Notes: generated by a model not told the origin, from the letters alone. DNA of 64,000 nucleotides from Sediminitomix flava (GCF_003149185.1 NZ_QGDO01000002.1:248001-312000); one strand, 5' to 3'. Counted from the stretch's first letter, positions 17,848 through 27,398 are shown. Program-made: numbers and translations.

Positions 17848-17910
17848 AGTCCTTAATCGCTCTAGAACTCTCTAACACCTCTTGAAGCATTTCATTAAAA
17901 TTCACCATTT
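17848..17910 (-). CDS. possible 20-residue peptide
   Basis: A minus-strand frame from an ATG encodes MVNFNEMLQEVLESSRAIKD and a stop. It is amphipathic and acidic. A hairpin with a short T stretch follows 30 bases downstream, so a self-contained short transcript is conceivable. There is no homologue I recognise and no strong ribosome-binding sequence, and a chance frame of this size is common. Confidence 0.2.
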
Positions 17911-18207
17911 TTGATCAGAATACAGCTATGATGGAAAAAGGATCGAAACACATAAAGATTGACAACAAACCTATTATCTTTATAATTACTTACATAGTAC
18001 ATATACTAAACTATGTGACAATATGAGAGCATTTATATTTTTGGCAGTCATTTAATTTGAAGTGGAAATAGTTTCTAAACACAATATTTTGTTTGAGTAA
18101 TAACAGCTAATGTTATAAATCTTAGAGCTTGATCAGAAACGATCAAACAATCAATCACTACTCATACAATTCAACGTTACTAACAATAAAAAAAGAACAT
18201 CAAACTC

Positions 18208-19239
18208 ATGAACTTTGATAACCAAGTCATTTTTTTCTTTAGTGCATTAGGAGCTTTTAACGGCTTTTTGCTTTCCTTCTATTTTGCAATAGCTGCTAAG
18301 AAGAGAAAGTTCTCAAATTACTTTTTGGCTTTACTGATTTTGACGTTGAGTGTTCGAATTATCAAATCTGTTTTCTTCTATTTTAATCCACAACTCACAA
18401 CTATTTTCATTCAAATTGGGCTTTCAGCCTGTGCGCTAATTGGGCCTTTTTTATTTCTGTATCTCAAACAATATACAACGAAAGAAAAACTCAACTGGGC
18501 TGTTCATACTCTACCTTATTTGACAGGGATCACTATTTTGGGAGCTGTTTATTCCTATATGGGGCATCGTGGCGGATGGAGTCTATGGATTGTTAGGAGT
18601 ATTTACATTCAATGGTTCATTTACATTTTACTCTCTTTTCGATTTATCAAACCAAGCCTTAAAAAGCTATTAAATCGAGAAAATTTAAAAAATAAGGATG
18701 CTTGGGTATTAAGCCTTTTTTTCGGGGTTACATTTGTTTGGTTGGTATATAATATCGGGGTATATACATCATATTATATCGGTGCTATATCATTTTCCTT
18801 TGTCTTGTATATCATTGTTTTGCTTTTCGTCTTTAGGAATAACAAGCAGAGTACATTTTTCGAAGAAAAAGAAAAATATAGCAACAAGAGAATTGAAAAT
18901 GAGGTCTCAAAAATGTTAGAAACGGGTTTAACAAATTTCATAGAAAATGAAATGTTCCTTGCCCCTGACATGACGCTTGAGAAAATGGCGAATCAGTTGA
19001 ACGTTTCAAAACACACCTTGTCTCAATTTCTAAATGAGAACATGGACAAATCCTTTTCCAATTATGTAAATGAACTTCGGGTCGAGAAAGCCAAAGAGCG
19101 TTTACTAACTATTAATAATTATACAATTGAAGGGATCGCCTATGAATGTGGCTTTAATTCTAAATCTACTTTTTACACCGCTTTCAAAAAGGTTGTTGGC
19201 CTAACTCCTGCTCAATTTCGTAAAGAAAATTCACACTAA
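18208..19239 (+). CDS. membrane-bound AraC-family transcriptional regulator
   Basis: A 343-residue protein with seven hydrophobic segments between about residues 5 and 215, then a cytoplasmic AraC/XylS DNA-binding domain (about 235-340). The first helix-turn-helix is near LEKMANQLNVSKHTLSQFLN. The second carries the AraC signature IAYECGFNSKSTFYTAFKKV, followed by GLTPAQFRK. This layout is common in Bacteroidota, where the membrane part probably senses a signal in or across the membrane and the tail controls nearby genes. The best target candidate is the exported DJ-1/PfpI protein encoded 98 bases downstream. The ligand is unknown. Confidence 0.9.
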   Translation: MNFDNQVIFFFSALGAFNGFLLSFYFAIAAKKRKFSNYFLALLILTLSVRIIKSVFFYFNPQLTTIFIQIGLSACALIGPFLFLYLKQYTTKEKLNWAVHTLPYLTGITILGAVYSYMGHRGGWSLWIVRSIYIQWFIYILLSFRFIKPSLKKLLNRENLKNKDAWVLSLFFGVTFVWLVYNIGVYTSYYIGAISFSFVLYIIVLLFVFRNNKQSTFFEEKEKYSNKRIENEVSKMLETGLTNFIENEMFLAPDMTLEKMANQLNVSKHTLSQFLNENMDKSFSNYVNELRVEKAKERLLTINNYTIEGIAYECGFNSKSTFYTAFKKVVGLTPAQFRKENSH

Positions 19240-19337
19240 TTTCTCCAGTATTATAATTTCGAACTTCTTTAAGACTTAAAAAAACGCCTATTTTTTTCGG
19301 TTTCGATATGTTTGCTGAGAAATCAAACTTTAAAAAA

Positions 19338-20450
19338 ATGAATAAATTTCTCATCATCATTTTCGTATTTATTTCTCAAAATTTACTGGCACAAACCAAC
19401 ACAGAGTTGGTCGCCAAAACCATTCAAGACTACATCAAAGGTAGTTCTTATAATAATGCCGACCTCATAGTAAGTGCTTTCACTAAAGATGCCACACTTT
19501 TTTTATCAGCAGCAGATGGTTTTAAAAAATACAGTCCTCAAGAGTATGCTAGTTGGTTTGAAAACAAAAAAGAAGGTGAATTTAATGGTCGAATTGGCGA
19601 AATTCTTTCGATAGAAATAGAACACGATATTGCTACGGCAAAAGCTGAAATCTTGATTCCTGCAAGAAATTGGCGTTTTGTAGATTTATTTCTATTAAAA
19701 AAGGTAGATGACCAATGGAAGATAATCAGTAAAACAGCTACTAAAACTGACATTGCAGAAAATGGTAAAAAAGTCCTATTTATCGTTTCCAATGCAAGCT
19801 TTTATGGCAATACGGACTTATCAACAGGAAATAGTTTTTCAGAAATTGTAAATGCCTACGATACATTTACCAAAGCAGGATTTAATGTAGACTTTGTGAG
19901 CCCAAAAGGAGGCGCGGTACCTTTAGCCTATATCAATACTTCAGCCGAATTGATTAAAAATTATGTGTACAACAGCGATTTTATGTATGCCCTGAAACAG
20001 ACAAAAGCACCAGAAGAGATCAATACACAAGATTACTTGGCGGTACAATATATTGGTGGTGGAGCCGCCATGTTCCAAGTACCCGATAACACTGCAATCC
20101 AAGAAATAGTCATGACCATTTATGAAAAACAAAATGGTATAATTTCCTCTGTTTGTCACGGAACTGCAGGGATAGCGCATCTAAAAACAAGTGATGGGAA
20201 ATATTTAGTAGATGGTAAACGCGTATGTGGATACCCTGATGAATATGAAAACCCCACAAAATCTTATTTCAAAACCTTCCCATTTTTAATTACGAAAACC
20301 ATTGAAGAAAGAGGTGGCGATTTTAAGTACTCAGCCCGTGGGAAAGCTCATGTTGAAGTAGACGGAAGATTGGTTACAGGTCAAAACTATCAAAGCTCTA
20401 AAGGCGTTTCTGAAAAAGTGATTGAATTGATTAATCAAAACTCCATATAG
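19338..20450 (+). CDS. exported DJ-1/PfpI-family protein with an N-terminal SnoaL-like domain
   Basis: About 370 residues from the ATG at 19338, chosen because it starts a signal peptide (MNKFLIIIFVFISQNLLAQ). Residues about 22-140 form an NTF2/SnoaL-like domain (VAKTIQDYIKGSSYNNADLI, later WRFVDLFLLKKVDDQWKI). Residues about 145-365 form a DJ-1/PfpI amidotransferase-like domain with nucleophile Cys273 in SSVCHGTAG. Members of this superfamily include glyoxalases, chaperones and proteases. The exact reaction cannot be read from sequence. Export to the periplasm and fusion to SnoaL are less usual. A strong terminator follows. The AraC regulator upstream is its probable controller. Confidence 0.82.
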   Translation: MNKFLIIIFVFISQNLLAQTNTELVAKTIQDYIKGSSYNNADLIVSAFTKDATLFLSAADGFKKYSPQEYASWFENKKEGEFNGRIGEILSIEIEHDIATAKAEILIPARNWRFVDLFLLKKVDDQWKIISKTATKTDIAENGKKVLFIVSNASFYGNTDLSTGNSFSEIVNAYDTFTKAGFNVDFVSPKGGAVPLAYINTSAELIKNYVYNSDFMYALKQTKAPEEINTQDYLAVQYIGGGAAMFQVPDNTAIQEIVMTIYEKQNGIISSVCHGTAGIAHLKTSDGKYLVDGKRVCGYPDEYENPTKSYFKTFPFLITKTIEERGGDFKYSARGKAHVEVDGRLVTGQNYQSSKGVSEKVIELINQNSI

Positions 20451-20490
20451 ATAACTAAAACAAGGAGTAACAACAGGTTATAAATGCAAG

Positions 20491-20527
20491 GCGATTTAGG
20501 TTTACATCTAAATCGCTTTGTATTTTT
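20491..20527 (+). terminator. intrinsic terminator after the DJ-1/PfpI gene
   Basis: GCGATTTAG at 20491-20499 pairs perfectly with CTAAATCGC at 20508-20516, with an eight-base loop, and is followed by TTTGTATTTTTTT. It ends the preceding plus-strand gene. Confidence 0.85.
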
Positions 20528-20610
20528 TTAAGTGTATTGTTAAATTAAAAACTATATTATTTCACTTCCCTTATACAAGACCATCATAGCCAAATTAAAA
20601 CACACATAAA

Positions 20611-21375
20611 ATGTCAATTACAAAAGAATATGAATTAGTAGGAATGAAAAGAGTTAGTGAAGTTGTTGGTACTACACTAAAATTGATGAGAGAGTATGCG
20701 AAAGTCGGAATGTCTACCAAAGAATTGGACGAATATGGTGGTGCAATTCTAAAAAGCTATGGAGCAAAATCAGCACCGTATGAAACTTATAATTTCCCAG
20801 GATTCACATGTATTAGCGTAAATGAAGAAGCCGCTCACGGCATACCATCTGAGAAAAGAATATTAAAAGAGGGTGATTTGATGAATATTGATGTATCGGC
20901 TGAATTAAATGGTTTCTGGTCTGACAATGGTGGTTCTTTTGTTCTTGGAAAAGATATTCATAACCACCAACCTCTTGTAGATGCTTCTAAAAATATATTA
21001 CATAAAGCCATAAAGCATATTAAAGGGGGCGTAAGGATTTCTGAAATTGGATATTTAATAGAGAATGAAGCTAAAAAATCAGGCTTCAAAGTGATTAAAA
21101 ACTTATCCGGTCATGGTGTCGGTAGAAGCCTACACGAGAAACCCGAAAACATTTTAAATTATAGGGTTAAAACAAATCGAGAAAGGTTTAAAAAGAATAC
21201 GACAGTTGCTATAGAGACTTTCATATCTACAAAATCTACTATCGCAGTTCAATTAAATGATGGATGGACTTTAGTAGGAAACAATGGAGGATTTGTAACT
21301 CAGCACGAACAAACAATATTGATAACGGACCACAATCCTATGATTTTGACAGCTTCAAATGGTATTTGGGATTAA
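20611..21375 (+). CDS. map: type I methionine aminopeptidase
   Basis: A 254-residue enzyme that removes the initiator Met from nascent proteins. The five metal ligands of the family are present: Asp94 in MNIDVS, Asp105 in SDNGG, His168 in SGHGVGRSLHE, Glu202 in AIETF and Glu233 in QHEQTI. The substrate-facing His76 lies in AHGIP. Length and order agree with type Ia enzymes. It stands alone, not with ribosomal or secY genes as the housekeeping copy often does, so it may be a second, accessory copy. The residue before the first metal ligand region and the C terminus (TASNGIWD) look normal. Confidence 0.93.
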   Translation: MSITKEYELVGMKRVSEVVGTTLKLMREYAKVGMSTKELDEYGGAILKSYGAKSAPYETYNFPGFTCISVNEEAAHGIPSEKRILKEGDLMNIDVSAELNGFWSDNGGSFVLGKDIHNHQPLVDASKNILHKAIKHIKGGVRISEIGYLIENEAKKSGFKVIKNLSGHGVGRSLHEKPENILNYRVKTNRERFKKNTTVAIETFISTKSTIAVQLNDGWTLVGNNGGFVTQHEQTILITDHNPMILTASNGIWD

Positions 21376-21526
21376 GAACAGTCTTAAATTAAAAATAAGT
21401 TTCACCGTAATTCCATACCTACAACATAAACTAAATTCATAAACATCCCTGAGTCCTTAGCATACATATATAGAATGATACTACATGATTAAAACTTCAG
21501 GATTTAAATTAAACATATCATAGATT

Positions 21527-21916
21527 ATGAATTCAAATACTTTAGAGTTTGGAACACTTGTTGGAATTTTATTCTTTACAATAAATCTTATTTTTCAATA
21601 TCATTTGGTGAATTTAGCATATAGGAAGAAGCGAAGTGTATTGATATGGTTCATGATTGGACTAATTTCACCAATTATTGTATACTATATAATTAAGCAG
21701 TTAAAGACAATTACTAAAGATCCAACTTATGGACAAAATATTATTGCACCAAACGATATTGAGAATGTTTACAATACTTCATCGGGTGTCTATGTATTAG
21801 GAGGTGGTAAAGTTATACTGAATAATGAAATAGCCGGAGATGGAAAACATAAACTTGGCTTTTTATTGAATATTCATGTTGAAAATGGTTTAATACAAAA
21901 AGTTAGTCCATTCTAA
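21527..21916 (+). CDS. small membrane protein of unknown function
   Basis: A 129-residue protein with two hydrophobic segments near residues 9-30 and 38-56, separated by a basic turn (YRKKRS). A soluble tail of about 70 residues follows, with a Gly-rich segment (VYVLGGGKVIL). No family was recognised. It is not obviously linked to its neighbours. A terminator lies about 185 bases downstream. Confidence 0.5.
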   Translation: MNSNTLEFGTLVGILFFTINLIFQYHLVNLAYRKKRSVLIWFMIGLISPIIVYYIIKQLKTITKDPTYGQNIIAPNDIENVYNTSSGVYVLGGGKVILNNEIAGDGKHKLGFLLNIHVENGLIQKVSPF

Positions 21917-22100
21917 TTTAATACCGCTCTAAAAGCACTCTATTATTACGTCTCCTCTGCATAAAAAAAACACCCAATTGCACTGCACTGCTGAGTAAAT
22001 AAAAAGTCTTCTCTATCATAATGACTTCTTTTTAAAGGAGCCTTACGGTCTTTTTCTGAGGAAAATCAATTCATTGGTTATAATGATATAAATTAAGAAC

Positions 22101-22138
22101 GCCATCATAAGCTATAGTTTATGATGGCTCCTATTTTT
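22101..22138 (+). terminator. intrinsic terminator
   Basis: GCCATCATAA (22101-22110) pairs perfectly with TTATGATGGC (22119-22128), followed by TCCTATTTTTTT. It probably ends the transcript of the small membrane protein gene and separates it from the convergent phosphatase gene. Confidence 0.85.
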
Positions 22139-22176
22139 TTGGGATGATGATATTTTTTTCGTTAAGAAATGAAATC

Positions 22177-23589
22177 TTAATACTTAAAACCAACCATAAG
22201 AATATCGTCTGTTTGCTTATTGCTACCTTTCCACTTATCAAACTCTTCTTCAAACAATTTACATTGCTCAGACATAGATAAATCCTTACTATTGAACAGT
22301 AAGTTTTTTAGATTTTTTCGTAAGTACTTACGATCATTTTCTCCTCCAAATTGATCTTGAAAACCATCAGTTGTTATATACACTTGATCACCTTTTTGAA
22401 GCTTAATATTTGTAGTTTCAAATACCTTTTTGTTCTGTCGTGTATCACCAATTGGGTTTCGACTTCCTTTTATTTCTTCCAATTCATCAGCTCTTACAAT
22501 ATATAAAGGTGTATTAGCACCACTATACACCCCTACATTATGTTTCTTATCCAAGATCAATAAGCCAATGTCCATTCCTTCATTTCGACCTTGATTCAAA
22601 TCTTTTAATATCAACTGATCCAGCTTTTCTAATACTTTAGAAGGATCATTTTCTTTTTGAATGAGTGTTGCTTGATGAAGATTCGCAGCCCCAACCAAAG
22701 TTAAAAATGCAGATGGGATACCATGCCCAGTACAATCAGCGACAGCCAAATATAAATGTGTAGGAGTCTCTTTACACCAATAAAAATCACCACTTACAAT
22801 ATCTCTAGGTCTTTCAATAATAAAAGCATCGTCAAAACTTGATTTAACAAGCTTACTATAATCTAATAATGTAGACTGAATTTTACGACCATACTTTAAA
22901 CTCGAATACAATATCGACTGTGTCTTTTCTAAGCTTTCATTTTGTGTTTGAATCTCTTCTTGATACTGTTTTAATTCTTCATTTTGAGCTACTATTTCAT
23001 CGGTCAAATTTTTTGATTCCCCTAAACTTTGTATGTGCCATTTTTCATACATATAGAAATTTCGACCTATATAAAGGATAAATAAGAACGATGAATAATA
23101 AGATGTAAGCTCTTTGTATTGATCATTTCCAAGGTCGGGAATCGAAACAATATGATAATATTCTAATAATCCGACCAAGGCCACATTTATAGCGCCTAAA
23201 ATTAACCACAGTTTCCCTCTCTTTAGGCTCCCATAGAAGAATGCAACACATAAAACGGCTCCATACCAAATAATAAATGCTGAATCGGTTCCCCCTGTGA
23301 CTAATATTAAACCAATAATTAAGAAATGAACACTTGCCGGATAAAGCTTTTTAACCAAGTGAAAAGGAATAACCTTATTCGTGGATAAAGAAAGTATTGC
23401 AAAACAAATAATAGCAAAGGAGCAACAAATAAGGGCCGCTATATTATTTTCTGTCAGAAGAAAGAAGACAACATATAAGGCACTAAGCCCTATCACCATC
23501 TTTAAAGACTCACTCAGTAAGCCATCTTTCTTTACACTTTGCTCCGTTTCTAATGTATCTAGGGTTAAAATTAATTGTTCGTGATTCAT
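22177..23589 (-). CDS. membrane protein with a SpoIIE-type PP2C serine/threonine phosphatase domain
   Basis: About 470 residues from the ATG at 23589. The longer frame starts at a TTG and is less likely. Residues about 25-175 contain five or six membrane segments. A coiled coil (about 190-245, many Glu and Gln) connects to a PP2C domain with the metal-binding Asp signatures VSGDFYW, ADCTGHGIPSA, ITTDGFQDQFGG and TDDILMVGF. Such proteins sense a signal through the membrane part and dephosphorylate a partner, often an anti-sigma antagonist. No such partner is encoded beside it. The intact Asp residues suggest an active enzyme. Confidence 0.88.
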   Translation of the reverse strand: MNHEQLILTLDTLETEQSVKKDGLLSESLKMVIGLSALYVVFFLLTENNIAALICCSFAIICFAILSLSTNKVIPFHLVKKLYPASVHFLIIGLILVTGGTDSAFIIWYGAVLCVAFFYGSLKRGKLWLILGAINVALVGLLEYYHIVSIPDLGNDQYKELTSYYSSFLFILYIGRNFYMYEKWHIQSLGESKNLTDEIVAQNEELKQYQEEIQTQNESLEKTQSILYSSLKYGRKIQSTLLDYSKLVKSSFDDAFIIERPRDIVSGDFYWCKETPTHLYLAVADCTGHGIPSAFLTLVGAANLHQATLIQKENDPSKVLEKLDQLILKDLNQGRNEGMDIGLLILDKKHNVGVYSGANTPLYIVRADELEEIKGSRNPIGDTRQNKKVFETTNIKLQKGDQVYITTDGFQDQFGGENDRKYLRKNLKNLLFNSKDLSMSEQCKLFEEEFDKWKGSNKQTDDILMVGFKY

Positions 23590-23917
23590 TGTATAATTCA
23601 AGTGATGTAACCTAATGCGTCAAATATATCACACAATATCTTTGAATGATTATACATTAACACTCATTAAACACAAACAATTAACCCACTGAAAAACAAT
23701 AAGTTAAAACAATAAAACATTAACAATGTATACGCAAGAATAAAATTTCAACTTAGATTAGTTTAAAAGTTTAATCAAGTTAGATGATTAAGAAAAATAG
23801 AATAAAAATTGGTTAGAACTAAATCCTAATAAATCCACTATTACAACTTCATTCCTTTGAGTAACCTGAATGAAGAATAAGTAAAGCTAACACTGAAAAC
23901 ACATACTCAAATAAATT
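23590..23917. other. AT-rich intergenic stretch without a gene
   Basis: About 330 bases, very AT-rich, between the phosphatase start and the palindromic repeat. The promoter of the phosphatase must lie near 23600-23700, but no motif stands out. Confidence 0.4.
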
Positions 23918-24153
23918 AAGTACTAGGACAAATGATTTTAGGTATTCTATCCTTAGAGTAAACGAAGTGAGCGAGTGCAACATCTAAGGATTTCTCGATG
24001 AAAGAAAGAGGCGGACGCAGTTCTTTAGACTCCAAAATCTGCTAAAATGTCGAGTCTGAAGAACTGCGTCCGCCTCTCTCCTTCATTTATGAGTTCTTAG
24101 AGCAACTCTAATAACAGTATAGTTTTATCCCGTAATTATTTGTCCTAGTGTTC
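23918..24153. repeat. palindromic intergenic repeat, copy A
   Basis: An element of about 236 bases with inverted ends AAGTACTAGGACA and TGTCCTAGTGTTC. Its core is a long hairpin. A 25-base arm at 24008-24032, starting GAGGCGGACGCAGTTC, pairs with 24052-24076 with a single wobble. Related copies lie at about 29380, 29594, 34876, 40183 and 48060. It may be a MITE-like element whose transposase is elsewhere. Its placement only between genes also fits a role as a transcription stop or a neutral insertion. Confidence 0.8.
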
Positions 24154-24357
24154 ATTACTTATACACACAAAAATACTAAAACTCTGAGAGAATTTCTCTT
24201 TTCTTCGTGAGCAAATGCAAATCAAACTCAGACATAACGCTCCTTCTTGAATTTAGGCATAAAAAAATCCGCCTTAAAAAGACAGATTACAGAAATAGTT
24301 GAAAAGGAGTAAGTATTTATCAAGTATCAAGAGCTATTTAGTTTGTATTGGACATAA

Positions 24358-24915
24358 CTAGGCGGCTCTTCTCTTTGCTGTTCGAGAAAAGAAGCTAATG
24401 AATTTGGCTGACAAAATGTGAATTGGGTGTTTCTTGAAATAGTATTTGAAACCAATATCTACTTTTAAAGGAGGTAAAGGAGTTCCGTTATGTAGTTCTA
24501 GAAATTGATAAAGGGCATAATCACCCATATAACAGTATCTTTTATAATTGATCCTTGCTCTATACTTACGAAATACTCCCTTCAAACGAGCTTTAGGTCT
24601 AGTCTTTTTTCTTCCCAGTTTGGTATCCGAAAACCAAAGAATTTCTCTACGATCACGAATAAGAAGGTAAGGGTATCTCCTTTTGGTTTGTGTACTTTTG
24701 TACTTGCTCATACTCCCTACTCGCTTTTTACGAGCCATGTAAAGTTTATGTGCTCTTTTGGCTTTATAGCTAGCCTTCCCAAAGGTATTCCTTTTGATTT
24801 CTCGATATACAGATGAAGGATTAAAACGAATGATCTTCGCAATCCTTTGTACGGAAAGCCCTAGGTTGAGGCATTTCTCAATTCTTACTCTATCTGAATA
24901 TTCGAGATTTCGCAT
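24358..24915 (-). CDS. orphan IS30-like DNA-binding domain protein
   Basis: A 185-residue, strongly basic protein. The N terminus is an HTH_38-type helix-turn-helix as in IS30 transposases (LEYSDRVRIEKCLNLGLSVQ, then RIAKIIRFNPSSVYREIKRN). The IS30-like Tyr/Ala/Arg-rich helix YKAKRAHKLYMARKKR follows. The catalytic DDE domain is absent. The remaining 120 residues are rich in Lys, Arg and Tyr and unrelated to IS30. No terminal inverted repeats were found around it. It is either a degenerate transposase remnant or a domesticated DNA-binding protein. The long intact frame and its own upstream terminator favour the second. Confidence 0.6.
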   Translation of the reverse strand: MRNLEYSDRVRIEKCLNLGLSVQRIAKIIRFNPSSVYREIKRNTFGKASYKAKRAHKLYMARKKRVGSMSKYKSTQTKRRYPYLLIRDRREILWFSDTKLGRKKTRPKARLKGVFRKYRARINYKRYCYMGDYALYQFLELHNGTPLPPLKVDIGFKYYFKKHPIHILSAKFISFFSRTAKRRAA

Positions 24916-24930
24916 TTTAAGAGGTTTTGA

Positions 24931-24962
24931 AAAAATTAGGCTACCTCATAAAGAGATAGCCT
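24931..24962 (-). terminator. intrinsic terminator between two minus-strand genes
   Basis: AGGCTACCTC (24938-24947) pairs with the segment ending at 24962 with one wobble. On the minus strand the stem is followed by AATTTTTTC. It lies after the coiled-coil gene and about 16 bases before the start of the IS30-like gene, so read-through must be limited. Confidence 0.75.
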
Positions 24963-24973
24963 TTTGTATAAAT

Positions 24974-25453
24974 TTAGTTACTTCTCAAGCCATAATCATT
25001 GATCGTCCAAGATTGGGTATCACAATAGCTAAAGAAATTGTTGAGCAATTCGAGGTACTCTGCCGATAATGCATTGTTCAATTCGATTTCCATTGCTCTT
25101 TTGACAAACAGAAATTTATAGCGACGTTCATAGCTATTTTGAGTCGTTCTGAGCTGTACACTTTTACGGTCACGATCAAGGATATGGTCATCTTTGATTT
25201 TACCATCTGGCAAAGTGGGAATTTTTCCATCGAGATAGGTAATGTCTTCCTCCAAGCTTTGAATGTTTGCCTCAACATCTGGTCTAGATTGCACATCATT
25301 CCGTTGGTCAATCTCATCTTTCTGGCTTTCTGATTCTACAGCTTGCTGTAGGTCAAATATTTCATCAATAAATACTTGAGCCTCTGTTTCATTGGTTGCA
25401 TAATCTGAGTAATTGCTAGCCCCAAATACAGGACTAAAATCAAAAGTGTTCAT
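24974..25453 (-). CDS. acidic coiled-coil protein of unknown function
   Basis: A 159-residue protein with no signal peptide. Residues about 27-75 are acidic and heptad-like (many Glu, Gln, Asp, with regular Leu/Ile), which suggests a coiled coil. The C-terminal part contains YERRYKFLFVKRAMEIEL and ends in aromatic-rich residues. No family was recognised. It lies upstream of the orphan IS30-like gene on the same strand, separated by a terminator, and its pI is opposite to that very basic protein, so an interaction is conceivable. Confidence 0.5.
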   Translation of the reverse strand: MNTFDFSPVFGASNYSDYATNETEAQVFIDEIFDLQQAVESESQKDEIDQRNDVQSRPDVEANIQSLEEDITYLDGKIPTLPDGKIKDDHILDRDRKSVQLRTTQNSYERRYKFLFVKRAMEIELNNALSAEYLELLNNFFSYCDTQSWTINDYGLRSN

Positions 25454-25703
25454 AAGATTAAAATAGTTGGTTTAAGATTAATTTGACAGCTGTCTTTCGA
25501 TGCATCTTTCTGACTAGCTTTATCACAAGTTTAGCTGAGCATAATCCATAAACCAAAAAACAAGCTAATAAAATTAGAATATTATCTATTAAATTGAATT
25601 TATTCTTAGGAAGGTTCAATACTCACTCATTTTTATACTGTTTTGTTGGGAAAGACAAACATCAAAGTACCTAGCTACACCAACTTATTTGTTACCATAT
25701 TTA

Positions 25704-27398
25704 TTAGTCACTCAGCATTATATTTTTTTCCTTAAACTTAGGAATGATTACCCCATTGTCCTTCTGATAGCGTTCCCATCCTTTTATAAGTTCTTCCAAT
25801 TTCTCAGGATACACTTTTGACAAATCATTTGACTCTGATGGATCATTTTTTAGGTTATACAACTCCCATTTGGACACGGAATTTGCACTTTCTACCCAAA
25901 GTATTTTCCAATCTCCTTTACGAATTGCCTTATGCCCGAATAGTTCCCAACCCAAAATATCATCCGTTGTTCTAATCTTTTCACTTTTCCCCTCAAATAA
26001 AGGAAGCATCGATTTTCCTTGCATTGGTTTTACCATTTGACCTTTATACAATTTCGGGTATTCGACTCCTGCAAGTTTCAGTATCGTTGGCGCAATATCC
26101 ATTGCTGAAGTAAGTGCTTGTGTATTGATTTCCCCCTTCATACCTACCCCATATCCTGAAACAATAAAAGGTGCTTTAATCCCACCTTCGGCAGTATAAG
26201 TTTTGAAGAATTTAAACGGTGACATACTTGCTTGTGCCCATCCTGGTCCTGTCGCTACACCAGAACCTTTTCTACCTATATTTTCATAGCTATTATCAAA
26301 ATGTTTGTCTACCCACTCTTGAGAACTCCCTGGATATTCTCTTAAATATTTAGGATTAGCTCCATTATCGGAAATAAACATGATCAGTGTATTTTCATAT
26401 AAGTCATTTTCTTTGAGGAAATGAATAAGCCGACCAATCTGCATATCAAAATACTCAATCATTGCAGCATAAATCTCCATTTTCTTAGCTTCTAAAATTT
26501 GCTCCTCTACCGATAAATCACTCCACTTAGCTATACTATTCAGCCCATCTACAAGTTGTATATCTTGTGCTATTATTCCTTTTTCTTGTAGTTTTTTAAA
26601 TCTGTTTTCTCTCAATTCGTCATAACCCATATCATAATAACCTTTGTATCGGTCTACCCAATCATCGGGAACATGCAAAGGGTCATGCGGAGCTGTAAAT
26701 GCCAAATAGCCAAAAAATGGCTTCCCATCCTCTTTATTTTTGTTGATATACTTCATCATCTGATCTGTATAGCCTAGAGTGGAATAAAAGTCTTTAGGAG
26801 GCTTTACGCTCTTTCCATTACTAGAATACTGAATATTTGCTCTTTCATAATGCTTTTTTAGATCATCCCAATGACTTCCACCACCACTCAATAAAACAAA
26901 TGTTTCTTCAAAACCTTTATAGTAAGGTGTTTGTCCTTCTTTAGACCCCAAATGCCATTTACCACAAGCATAAGTATGATAGCCATTATTTTGTAATAAA
27001 ATAGGAAATGGAACAACTTGATCATTTAAGTAACCTTCATAACCTGGTTTCCCTTCTAAATTGCTAGTAAAGGGAATAACCTCGGCCATATTCCCCACCC
27101 CAGCTACATGATTATCATTTCCCGATAAAATCATGGCTCTTGCAGGAGAGCAGGTGGGAGCAGTATAAAAGTCAGCTAAAATTAATCCTGAATCTGCTAA
27201 AGCTTGAAGACTGGGAGTTTTAATTTCACCTCCAAAAGGTTGAAAATCTGAATATCCCATATCATCAGCTACAATAAGTATAATATTGGGTTTGGTAATA
27301 CTTTTCTTGTCAACTTCATTAGTAGTTGATGATTTTGTATCACAACTTCCAAGCAAGAACAATGTTAAAATAAAATACACTATATGGATAAATGACAT
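25704..27398 (-). CDS. sulfatase lipoprotein (arylsulfatase family)
   Basis: A 564-residue lipoprotein sulfatase. The signal peptide ends in the lipobox LLGSC (Cys19). Asp45 and Asp46 in VADDMGYSDF bind calcium. The catalytic residue is Cys83 in CSPAR, the C-x-P-x-R motif that a formylglycine-generating enzyme or anaerobic maturase would convert to formylglycine. FISDNGANPKYL carries the second metal-binding Asp and Asn. The C terminus has the usual RKGDWKILW segment. It should hydrolyse sulfate esters of polysaccharides or smaller molecules in the periplasm or at the cell surface. The substrate cannot be read from sequence. No maturation enzyme or SusCD pair lies beside it. Confidence 0.93.
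   Translation of the reverse strand: MSFIHIVYFILTLFLLGSCDTKSSTTNEVDKKSITKPNIILIVADDMGYSDFQPFGGEIKTPSLQALADSGLILADFYTAPTCSPARAMILSGNDNHVAGVGNMAEVIPFTSNLEGKPGYEGYLNDQVVPFPILLQNNGYHTYACGKWHLGSKEGQTPYYKGFEETFVLLSGGGSHWDDLKKHYERANIQYSSNGKSVKPPKDFYSTLGYTDQMMKYINKNKEDGKPFFGYLAFTAPHDPLHVPDDWVDRYKGYYDMGYDELRENRFKKLQEKGIIAQDIQLVDGLNSIAKWSDLSVEEQILEAKKMEIYAAMIEYFDMQIGRLIHFLKENDLYENTLIMFISDNGANPKYLREYPGSSQEWVDKHFDNSYENIGRKGSGVATGPGWAQASMSPFKFFKTYTAEGGIKAPFIVSGYGVGMKGEINTQALTSAMDIAPTILKLAGVEYPKLYKGQMVKPMQGKSMLPLFEGKSEKIRTTDDILGWELFGHKAIRKGDWKILWVESANSVSKWELYNLKNDPSESNDLSKVYPEKLEELIKGWERYQKDNGVIIPKFKEKNIMLSD

Noticed and set aside
24358-24915. Complete IS30 insertion sequence
   Set aside because: Only the DNA-binding part resembles IS30. 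No DDE domain or terminal inverted repeats were found.
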